A DNA stretch of 5,093 bases, taken from contig NZ_JAUSCG010000062.1 in assembly GCF_030651615.1 (NCBI RefSeq), positions 1-5,093 of the forward strand, written 5' to 3'. Below are positions 1-5,093 of the stretch, piece after piece. The stretch comes from Methanocalculus sp. Lineage in GTDB: Archaea; Halobacteriota; Methanomicrobia; Methanomicrobiales; Methanocorpusculaceae. Positions within the stretch are counted from its first letter, which is position 1. The number at the start of each line of letters is the position of its first letter. The translations under genes and the position numbers were made by a program. Under the pieces are notes generated by a model that saw only the letters and a program-made list of their open reading frames with translations, made no database searches and was not told where the DNA came from.

Positions 1-1153
1 ACACTGCAAGGAAAAATCCATGAACGAGAAGGAATGAGGGGATAGCACTACCCTCAGGTACGAAGCCGATCCCAAGGATTCCGGATCCCTTGATAGAAAG
101 AAGAAGCGGCGCATACATGAGTAGAGAAAGTGGCGGGATTAGGAGGAGGGGAATCCATGAACGGAGATCCCACCCAGCTGACCGGATTCCTGTAAGGAGA
201 GCAATTCCGCAGAATACAGGGGCATACACAAGGACATCCCATGAGTTCAGCCCCGGCATAGTGCCTAGAGAGAGAGCAAGAAGAGCAGAGAGGATGAGCC
301 TTTCGCGAAGCGCCAGATCTCCATACCGGAGGTACATCACAACACAGAGGGTGACAAAGAGGATCTGGTTGAAGATTCCAAGGATATGCGCATGGGGATC
401 TCCCCAGAAGAAGGAGAAGATCGGGTATTCATTAATCGTCCCGATGATGACCCGGGTACTCTCCCAGGGTATTGAAGCAAGCGGTGTGCCGGATATCAGA
501 TGCCAGAAGACGGCCGGGTTTGGAATGAGGAGGATGACTGCCGGTAACCAGCGGAATCGTGGAAGGAGCAGATGCCCAAACGCAACTGCTGAAACCACCG
601 CCATTCCGGCTACTGTCGGGAGCATCAGGTTAAAGACTACAAACGATTCTGCGCCGATCACAACACCGAGGGCTCCCGACATCCAGTGGCCGAGATAGTA
701 GTAGATCGAGAGATCCCCTCCGGCGAACCAGGGATCAAGAGGCGGGACAATCGGAGCCCTCATGATCGATGCAAGGAAAGCATGATCCATGAACTTCTCG
801 GCAAATGAGATAGCAGAATTGAAGAACCTTATCTCAAGAAGATAGAGAAATCCAACAAGAAATGCTCCATCCCATATGAGATTTCGCTTCAGGTCGGAGA
901 GTTCGTATGCATGTCTTAACAGCATCACGGCAAAGAGGGCGATAAACACCACGAATGCACCAGATACGGGAAGATGAAGAAGACCCAGGTACCAGGATAT
1001 GAGCGAGAAGCAAAGGAGCGAGATAGGATAACTGACTGCATATGCAATGTCTCCAAGAGTTCTCCTGATGATCGGATAAACCGAGAGCTGGAGCACCTTA
1101 AGAGCAATAAGCCAGAGGATGACCGTTACAGCCTGTTCCTCAATCCCGATCAC
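1..1153 (-). CDS. DUF2298 ('YYY') polytopic membrane protein, putative GT-C-type glycosyltransferase; N-terminal 384 codons, 3' end beyond window
   Basis: The frame is open from a GTG at 1153 to base 1 and runs off the window, so the C-terminal part is missing; family members are usually far longer (roughly 700 aa or more). The visible protein is very hydrophobic with about eight to ten likely membrane segments. Its motifs match the DUF2298 / Chlor_Arch_YYY family: EKFMD (119-123), DPWFAGG (140-146), SIYYYLGH (149-156, the triple tyrosine behind the family name), NEYPIFSFFWGDPHAH (241-256) and GTMPGLNSWD (297-306). The acidic and aromatic residues sit in loops between membrane segments, as in GT-C glycosyltransferases that use polyprenyl-phosphate sugars. 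No member is known to me with a proven reaction, so the transferase role is inference. The GTG start is chosen because GGTGA lies five bases upstream; it overlaps the preceding gene by 14 bases, which suggests coupled translation as the last visible gene of the operon. Family call is firm; function is not. Confidence 0.9.
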   Translation of the reverse strand, partial: MIGIEEQAVTVILWLIALKVLQLSVYPIIRRTLGDIAYAVSYPISLLCFSLISWYLGLLHLPVSGAFVVFIALFAVMLLRHAYELSDLKRNLIWDGAFLVGFLYLLEIRFFNSAISFAEKFMDHAFLASIMRAPIVPPLDPWFAGGDLSIYYYLGHWMSGALGVVIGAESFVVFNLMLPTVAGMAVVSAVAFGHLLLPRFRWLPAVILLIPNPAVFWHLISGTPLASIPWESTRVIIGTINEYPIFSFFWGDPHAHILGIFNQILFVTLCVVMYLRYGDLALRERLILSALLALSLGTMPGLNSWDVLVYAPVFCGIALLTGIRSAGWDLRSWIPLLLIPPLSLLMYAPLLLSIKGSGILGIGFVPEGSAIPSFLLVHGFFLAV

Positions 1154-2111
1154 GCAGCTCACCCCTGATATCTCCGGAGAACGCCCGTTTCAGAAGGGAG
1201 AGGGTCCAGTCTCCGAAATAATAGACAGAGAGAGCCCCACCCCCGAGGGTCACCAGATTCTTTATGAGGTGATCGACAATTGCAATAAGAACTGCAATTC
1301 CGGGAGCTACACCAGCAAGCTCAAAGGTCATGGCAAGGGCAAGTTCATAGGTCCCAATCCCGCCAGGTGTGATCGGCACTGCTTTCACAAGATTGCCGAT
1401 GACAATAGCGAGGACGATGACCATAATCGGAACAGTCTCACCAAACATCATTGCAACCATTACGCAGACGAGGCAGTCGATGATCCAGATGATGACTGAA
1501 GAGAACAGGAGATAGACAAGAGCGGGCGGTGTCAGGGAGACCAAGCGGATCTGTGTCATTATCTCAAATATTTTCGCCAGAATCCGGTTTTCTGAGGTGA
1601 ATCTACCTGAGATGAAGAGGACTAAAAAGAAGAGGAGACCAGCGATGAGGACGAGACCGATAAGCAGCGAGAACCACGGTGTCTGACCTACCACGAATGG
1701 AAGCGCAATAGCACCGATGAGGGCGATCGTGATGATATCAAAGACCCGCTCAACAATAAGTGAGGAGAAACCTACGGTATAGGTCGTCTCCTTCTCATGC
1801 CTGAGGATAAGAAGGCGGATAAGATCCCCAAGACGAGCCGGAATTATCAGATTTGCTGTCTGGGAGACGAAGATACATGCGGTTGAAAAGATGGTGCTGA
1901 CACAAACCGAGAGCCTCATGAGGATGTATCGATACCGGACTCCCCGCATGTACCATGCAAGAAGACAGATCAGGGTCGCCGCCAGGAGATACCGTGGATC
2001 TGCCTCATGAAGTGTGGTAAGAAGTTCATCCCAGACACGGGAGAGGAGAAATACAATTATTACACCTGCAACAAGCGTTGAGAGGAGGAGGGTACTAATC
2101 TTTCTCAGCAT
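1140..2111 (-). CDS. PF03706 / UPF0104 'flippase-like domain' integral membrane protein (LPG-synthase transmembrane-region family)
   Basis: This 323-residue protein is almost wholly hydrophobic, with about eight likely membrane helices starting at residues 5-25 and 40-60. It carries the conserved motifs of the lysylphosphatidylglycerol synthase TM-region family: PARLGD (91-96), the ER pair (121-122) and PITPGGIGTYE (246-256). Known relatives include the membrane half of bacterial MprF, which flips lysyl-phosphatidylglycerol, and the C-terminal half of the haloarchaeal N-glycosylation enzyme AglD. Next to a GT2 enzyme it most likely helps translocate a polyprenyl-linked sugar or anchors the soluble transferase; this role is inferred from context. 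A longer frame opens at a TTG at 2141, but the ATG at 2111 is preferred: it has GGTGG seven bases upstream, and the ten extra residues are a Gly/Ser stretch ahead of the first helix. With this start it overlaps the upstream GT2 gene by 17 bases and the downstream DUF2298 gene by 14. Confidence 0.9.
   Translation of the reverse strand: MLRKISTLLLSTLVAGVIIVFLLSRVWDELLTTLHEADPRYLLAATLICLLAWYMRGVRYRYILMRLSVCVSTIFSTACIFVSQTANLIIPARLGDLIRLLILRHEKETTYTVGFSSLIVERVFDIITIALIGAIALPFVVGQTPWFSLLIGLVLIAGLLFFLVLFISGRFTSENRILAKIFEIMTQIRLVSLTPPALVYLLFSSVIIWIIDCLVCVMVAMMFGETVPIMVIVLAIVIGNLVKAVPITPGGIGTYELALAMTFELAGVAPGIAVLIAIVDHLIKNLVTLGGGALSVYYFGDWTLSLLKRAFSGDIRGELRDRD
1158..1165 (-). promoter_or_regulatory. 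Shine-Dalgarno site for the DUF2298 gene
   Basis: On the minus strand the bases read GGGGTGAG, containing the archaeal anti-16S core GGTGA five bases before the GTG at 1153. It lies inside the 3' end of the upstream PF03706 gene and decides the GTG start, which no ATG nearby competes with. Confidence 0.7.
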
Positions 2112-2820
2112 GGAAGCGCCACCAGAGCCTGAAGATCTCAAATCCCATGCCGGTCACATCGGAGAGTTTCACTGTTGTTCCCTTACCCTGTCTCCAGACG
2201 ACGGGGAACTCACATACCCGGTATCCCGCCCGTTGTGCAAGCACAAGCACTTCGGTATCCCAGAACCAGTGAGGGGCACGGACATCTGAGAGGAGAGGTG
2301 CAAGCTGATCGCGGGAGAACGCTTTGAACCCACACTGGTGGTCATAGAGCCGGCTTCCCAGGAAGAACCGGACAAGAATATTATATCCTCTGCTTGCAAT
2401 TTCTCTCCCGGTGCCCCGATTGATCTCAGATGCTGGCATGAGGCGTGATCCGGTCGCGATATCACATCCTGAACGGACAGCCCCAATAAGATCCTTGAGA
2501 TGAGACATATCGGTTGCGAGATCGACGTCATAGTAACAGAAGATGCGACCACGGGATGCTGCAAAAGCACGCGTCAGAGCACGCCCACGGCCGAGTCGTT
2601 CATCTGAATGGAGGAGCCGGATACGGGGGTCGCGCCCCTCCCATTCAGAGATGTATTCGGCACTGCCGTCACTTGATCCATCTTCTGCCACCAGCAGTTC
2701 GAAGGAGTCTGTGATCTCCTCCAGATAGCGGAGAGATTTCGGGATAGCTGTGGAAAGAGCCTCTCTGTCGTTATAAACAGGAATTACAGCTGAAACTTCA
2801 TATTCAGTCAATTCGACCAT
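2095..2820 (-). CDS. Family 2 glycosyltransferase, dolichyl-phosphate hexose synthase (ALG5/DPM1)-like
   Basis: The 241-residue protein is a single GT-A catalytic domain. Visible motifs are VIPVYND at the first beta strand (12-18), EDGSSDGS for nucleotide binding (46-53), the metal-binding DVD (98-100) after FCYY, GSR (124-126), DHQCGFKAF (160-168) and WFWDTE (185-190). This set and order are typical of enzymes that move glucose or mannose from UDP or GDP sugar to dolichyl/polyprenyl phosphate on the cytoplasmic side of the membrane. Sugar and lipid acceptor cannot be read from the sequence. It lacks the C-terminal membrane helices found in many relatives, so it is probably membrane-associated through its lipid substrate or through the PF03706 partner encoded next. 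The ATG at 2820 overlaps the flavoprotein gene by 13 bases; its ribosome site is weak (GAGGCGGG at 2828-2835), consistent with coupling to upstream translation. Confidence 0.92.
   Translation of the reverse strand: MVELTEYEVSAVIPVYNDREALSTAIPKSLRYLEEITDSFELLVAEDGSSDGSAEYISEWEGRDPRIRLLHSDERLGRGRALTRAFAASRGRIFCYYDVDLATDMSHLKDLIGAVRSGCDIATGSRLMPASEINRGTGREIASRGYNILVRFFLGSRLYDHQCGFKAFSRDQLAPLLSDVRAPHWFWDTEVLVLAQRAGYRVCEFPVVWRQGKGTTVKLSDVTGMGFEIFRLWWRFHAEKD
2119..2123 (-). promoter_or_regulatory. Shine-Dalgarno site selecting the internal ATG of the PF03706 gene
   Basis: The minus strand reads GGTGG, seven bases before the ATG at 2111 and inside the 3' end of the GT2 gene. It supports the 323-residue form over the 333-residue form starting at the TTG at 2141. 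Confidence 0.65.
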
Positions 2821-4037
2821 CCCATAACCCGCCTCGCAATCTCCTCACCTGCTGCAACAGATCCCTCCATACTCCTTTCAGGATAGTTTTCCGGAGAGAA
2901 CATACCTGCTATGAAGAGACCTGGAGCAGGGTTTGGATCAGGAATCATAGATCGGTATCCGGTTACATAAACCGGGCCTGCAAAGGGTTCGATCCTGAGG
3001 CGATGCCAGTGAATCATCTCCCTTGAAATGGAGAAGCGATTGCAGAAGTCAGATAGGAGGAGCTCCTCACAGTTTTCCGGAGGGGCTCCGGAGAAGTATG
3101 ATGCGATATAGACGATATGTTCACCATACCGGTCAAATGGTACAAAGTTTGTATGGGTGATCACCGCACCATAAGGTGCAGGGTCTCCGATATTCACCCA
3201 GTATATCCCATCTGTCGGGTCTGCGGATGTTGCCATGGTGAGGCAGGCAGAACCCTGGTATGGAAGTGGTGAAAGAGGTAGATTGCAGATCCTCGCCGTC
3301 TCTTGTGGAGGGAGAGTAGAGATGAGATGATCATACCGTACACCATCAACAATCCACCCTTCATCTGCAGCTGTTGCAGAGACGACAGGATGACCGGTTA
3401 CAATCCGGCATCCCGCATCCGTCAGGCGAGACATAAGAGCATCGATCAACTGAACGTATCCTCCCTTCAGGTACCCAAGCCGTTCTCCTTCCACCCCACG
3501 ATCAGATCGGATCGCGATCCTGCTCATAAGCCAGGCTGCAGAGACCTCATCTCTCCGATCCCCAAATTTTGATCTGAGCAGTGGCTCGAAGAAGGAGTGG
3601 TAGATCTGATCTCCCAGACGATCACAGATGTACCCCTTTGCCGTGACTGAATCAAGCACCCCATAATTGACTCTGCGTGAACGAAGTACAAAGAGACCAA
3701 GGCGAATCTTCTCAGAAAGTGAAAGAAGAGGGTAGCGGAGGATCTGAATTGGGGTCGTTAGCGAATAGATCTGCCTGTTCACCATATATCCGGTGCTTCC
3801 ATGAAGCCATTCGAGTTTATCGGAAAGACCAAGCTCCCGTATAAGTGAGAGAAGATGCACATCACCTGAAAAACAATGGTGATAGAGCGATTCGATCGTG
3901 TAATTGGGGAGATGATATGAAGAGAGGCACCCTCCCGTTTCATCTCCCATCTCAAGAACAGTCACCTGATGAGTTCCGGAGAGGCGGAGTGCCGCTAAGA
4001 GACCGGTCAACCCTCCCCCAATTACACAGATATCCAT
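2808..4037 (-). CDS. FAD-dependent amine-oxidase/protoporphyrinogen-oxidase-like oxidoreductase, substrate unknown
   Basis: This 409-residue protein begins with a Rossmann dinucleotide-binding motif, VIGGGLTG (5-12), followed by the acidic residue E29 and DETGG (32-36), the hallmark of the NAD_binding_8 / amine oxidase flavoprotein clan. The C-terminal FAD motif is also present: GLFIAG (373-378) followed by PERSMEGSVAAGEEIA (386-401). Between them are FEPLLRSKFG (150-159) and KGGYVQLIDAL (191-201), seen in carotenoid desaturase/HpnE/UDP-galactopyranose-mutase-like members. There is no signal peptide or clear membrane segment, so it is probably cytosolic or peripheral. Similar flavoproteins often sit in surface-polysaccharide clusters, but their reactions are mostly unproven. 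As first gene of the operon, with the GT2 enzyme overlapping its end, it may modify a nucleotide sugar or the polyprenol carrier; this is a guess. The ATG at 4037 has no Shine-Dalgarno site ahead of it, suggesting a leaderless transcript, and leaves only five residues before the first glycine of the motif, as is normal. Confidence 0.85.
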   Translation of the reverse strand: MDICVIGGGLTGLLAALRLSGTHQVTVLEMGDETGGCLSSYHLPNYTIESLYHHCFSGDVHLLSLIRELGLSDKLEWLHGSTGYMVNRQIYSLTTPIQILRYPLLSLSEKIRLGLFVLRSRRVNYGVLDSVTAKGYICDRLGDQIYHSFFEPLLRSKFGDRRDEVSAAWLMSRIAIRSDRGVEGERLGYLKGGYVQLIDALMSRLTDAGCRIVTGHPVVSATAADEGWIVDGVRYDHLISTLPPQETARICNLPLSPLPYQGSACLTMATSADPTDGIYWVNIGDPAPYGAVITHTNFVPFDRYGEHIVYIASYFSGAPPENCEELLLSDFCNRFSISREMIHWHRLRIEPFAGPVYVTGYRSMIPDPNPAPGLFIAGMFSPENYPERSMEGSVAAGEEIARRVMGWSN

Positions 4038-4060
4038 GTAATTATTGTGCTATCAGAGAG

Positions 4061-4070
4061 CATAAGAAAG
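4061..4070 (-). promoter_or_regulatory. Candidate TATA-like element for the leftward glycan operon (leaderless)
   Basis: The minus strand reads CTTTCTTATG, centred about 28 bases before the ATG at 4037. That is the spacing expected between an archaeal TATA box and a transcription start at or next to the start codon, and no ribosome site precedes that ATG. The match to consensus is modest. A second candidate, TTTATAGG at 4088-4095, would give a leader of about 30 bases instead. Confidence 0.4.
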
Positions 4071-4087
4071 TTTTTGAATCTTTCGCC

Positions 4088-4095
4088 CCTATAAA
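4088..4095 (-). promoter_or_regulatory. Alternative TATA box for the leftward operon
   Basis: The minus strand reads TTTATAGG, closer to an archaeal TATA box than the nearer candidate at 4061-4070. Transcription would start near 4065-4070 and give a leader of about 30 bases with no evident ribosome site. It lies only about ten bases from the rightward cetZ TATA element. Confidence 0.35.
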
Positions 4096-4104
4096 CTAAG
4101 AAGT

Positions 4105-4113
4105 CATATATAC
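4105..4113 (+). promoter_or_regulatory. TATA box of cetZ
   Basis: The bases CATATATAC are preceded by the purine-rich AAGAAG, a plausible BRE. Usual archaeal spacing puts the transcription start near 4134-4140, giving a short leader of about 20 to 25 bases before the cetZ ATG. This is the best TATA match in the intergenic region. Confidence 0.6.
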
Positions 4114-4141
4114 TGAGGATACTAAACGTAAAATCATTAGT

Positions 4142-4159
4142 ATGGATGGTGTCAACTAA
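4142..4159 (+). other. In-frame five-codon mini-ORF abutting the cetZ start
   Basis: An ATG at 4142 opens a five-codon frame (MDGVN) closed by TAA at 4157-4159, which directly abuts the cetZ ATG in the same frame (TAAATG). The probable cetZ Shine-Dalgarno site lies inside it. It falls within or at the very start of the predicted leader. It could be translated as a leader peptide with reinitiation, or be chance; the sequence alone cannot decide. Confidence 0.3.
4148..4151 (+). promoter_or_regulatory. Shine-Dalgarno site of cetZ
   Basis: GGTG, complementary to the archaeal 16S 3' end, sits eight bases before the ATG at 4160 and supports that start. Confidence 0.55.
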
Positions 4160-5093
4160 ATGCGGGTATTTTTCATCGGATTCGGACAGGCAGGAGGAAA
4201 AATCGTTGATATGTTTCTTGCTCAGGATCGGAAACTTCAGCAGGGGAGTTTCCGCGGTATTGCCGTAAATACAGCAAGAACCGATTTAATGGGCTTAAAA
4301 CATATCGATATGAAAGATAGACTCCTCATCGGCCAGACAGTAGTAAAGGGTCATGGTGTGGGGACGGACAATGTCACCGGCGCAAAGATTGCAGCTGACG
4401 AGATCGACACCATCATCAATGCGATCGACACCCGGGGGACTCATGATATCGATGCATTCGTCGTCGTTGCAGGTCTTGGAGGAGGAACAGGATCGGGTGG
4501 CACCCCGGTTCTCTGCCGACACCTCAAGAGAATCTATCGTGAGCCGGTCTATGCACTCGGGATGATACCCGCACCCGAAGAAGGACGCCTCTATTCATAT
4601 AATGCCGCACGTAGTCTTGCAACCCTCGTAAATGAAGCAGATAATACCTTTATCTTCGATAATAGTGCCTGGAAAAACGAAGGTGAGAGTGTTAAGAGCG
4701 CATTTGAACGCCTTAACGAAGAGCTTGTCAGGAGATTTGGTGTTCTCTTCAGGGCAGGCGAGGTCGGAAAACTTGGTGTGGGAGAGATGGTTGTGGATTC
4801 TTCAGAGATTATCAATACCCTGAGAGGTGGTGGAATCTCCACCATCGGGTATGCAATCTCTGATGTGATCACAAAGACAAAACAAAAGAAAGGTCTCTTC
4901 TCAGGATTTGGACGGAAAGATAAGGCTGAGAGCTCTCTTACCGGTGAAGATAAATCCGCCAAGATCATTGGTCTTGTCAGAAGAGCAATGCTCGGACGCC
5001 TGACACTCCCCTGCGATTATACGACGGCAGAACGTGCTCTTGTGCTTGTTGCCGGGCCGCCTGACGAAATGGATCGAAAAGGGGTCGAAAAAT
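4160..5093 (+). CDS. cetZ: CetZ, archaeal tubulin/FtsZ-superfamily GTPase; N-terminal 311 codons, 3' end beyond window
   Basis: The protein opens with MRVFFIGFGQAGGKIVD, the T1 nucleotide-binding loop (GFGQAGG, residues 7-13) in the form typical of CetZ rather than FtsZ. The tubulin signature GGGTGSG is at 107-113, and VVDSSEIINTL (211-221) matches the H7/T7 region that completes the GTPase site of the neighbouring subunit. A Lys/Gly/Ser-rich linker (about 239-268) separates the GTPase domain from the C-terminal domain, which begins with LGRLTLPC (278-285) and ERALVLVAGPPD (291-302), also CetZ-like. About 60 to 90 residues are probably missing beyond the window, since family members are near 370-400 aa. 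CetZ proteins polymerise with GTP; CetZ1 of Haloferax volcanii controls cell shape and motility, not division. Which CetZ subgroup this is and its exact role here are unknown. The gene diverges from the glycan operon and has its own TATA box and GGTG ribosome site. Confidence 0.93.
   Translation, partial: MRVFFIGFGQAGGKIVDMFLAQDRKLQQGSFRGIAVNTARTDLMGLKHIDMKDRLLIGQTVVKGHGVGTDNVTGAKIAADEIDTIINAIDTRGTHDIDAFVVVAGLGGGTGSGGTPVLCRHLKRIYREPVYALGMIPAPEEGRLYSYNAARSLATLVNEADNTFIFDNSAWKNEGESVKSAFERLNEELVRRFGVLFRAGEVGKLGVGEMVVDSSEIINTLRGGGISTIGYAISDVITKTKQKKGLFSGFGRKDKAESSLTGEDKSAKIIGLVRRAMLGRLTLPCDYTTAERALVLVAGPPDEMDRKGVEK

Noticed and set aside
54..242. 62-codon minus-strand frame
   Set aside because: It is in another frame over the DUF2298 gene and shows no recognisable domain.
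90..698. 202-codon open frame on the plus strand
   Set aside because: It is antisense to the DUF2298 gene, whose translation shows clear family motifs across the same bases. The plus-strand product is Arg/Ser-rich with no domain, typical of an antisense shadow.
925..1107. 60-codon minus-strand frame with a hydrophobic patch
   Set aside because: It overlaps the DUF2298 N-terminal region in a different frame; hydrophobicity comes from the real membrane segments read out of frame.
1119..1499. 126-codon plus-strand frame rich in Asp/Asn/His
   Set aside because: It is antisense to the PF03706 gene; the acidic and His/Asn residues are complements of hydrophobic codons in that gene.
2112..2141. 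TTG start extending the PF03706 protein by ten residues
   Set aside because: The ATG at 2111 has a well-placed GGTGG site, and the extension adds only a Gly/Ser tail with no family support.
2169..2570. 133-codon minus-strand frame
   Set aside because: It is nested in another frame within the GT2 gene, which has a complete motif set.
4295..4522. 75-codon minus-strand frame
   Set aside because: It is antisense to cetZ across its tubulin signature and has no domain of its own.
4877..4966. Lys-rich segment in CetZ considered as an insertion or frame error
   Set aside because: A variable, polar linker occurs at this place in CetZ proteins, the frame stays open, and the C-terminal domain resumes with typical CetZ residues.
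4591..4968. 125-codon Ser/Pro/Leu-rich minus-strand frame
   Set aside because: It is antisense to cetZ, where the sense frame matches CetZ throughout.

Overview
The window looks like part of a methanogenic euryarchaeon, most probably of the Methanomicrobia/Methanomicrobiales. The signs are a CetZ-type tubulin homologue, archaeal TATA-like promoter elements, GGTG-type Shine-Dalgarno sites that pair with the archaeal 16S 3' end, and surface-glycan genes of archaeal type. Base composition is close to balanced. Nothing in the window fixes genus or species. There are no rRNA, tRNA, CRISPR, insertion sequence or integration features.

The layout is two divergent transcription units separated by a 122-base intergenic region (4038-4159). 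Leftward runs a tightly packed four-gene operon: an FAD-dependent amine-oxidase-like flavoprotein (4037-2808), a family 2 glycosyltransferase of the dolichyl-phosphate hexose synthase type (2820-2095), a polytopic PF03706 / UPF0104 'flippase-like' membrane protein (2111-1140), and the N-terminal 384 codons of a DUF2298 ('YYY') giant membrane protein that leaves the window at base 1. Each gene overlaps the next by 13 to 17 bases, so translation is probably coupled. Rightward runs cetZ, which starts at 4160 and leaves the window at 5093.

The leftward operon reads as a lipid-linked sugar pathway. The GT2 enzyme would charge a polyprenyl phosphate with a sugar at the cytoplasmic face. The PF03706 protein would anchor it or help move the lipid-linked sugar. 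The DUF2298 protein, a likely GT-C-fold relative, would use it on the outer face. The flavoprotein has no assigned substrate and could act on a nucleotide sugar or on the polyprenol. The GT2 plus PF03706 pair looks like a split form of the two-domain protein AglD of haloarchaeal N-glycosylation. The neighbouring CetZ belongs to a family linked to cell shape in haloarchaea, so the locus may join envelope glycan assembly with cytoskeletal function; that link is inference from position only. The many other open frames in the window, including a 202-codon one over 90-698, are antisense or frame shadows of these five genes.
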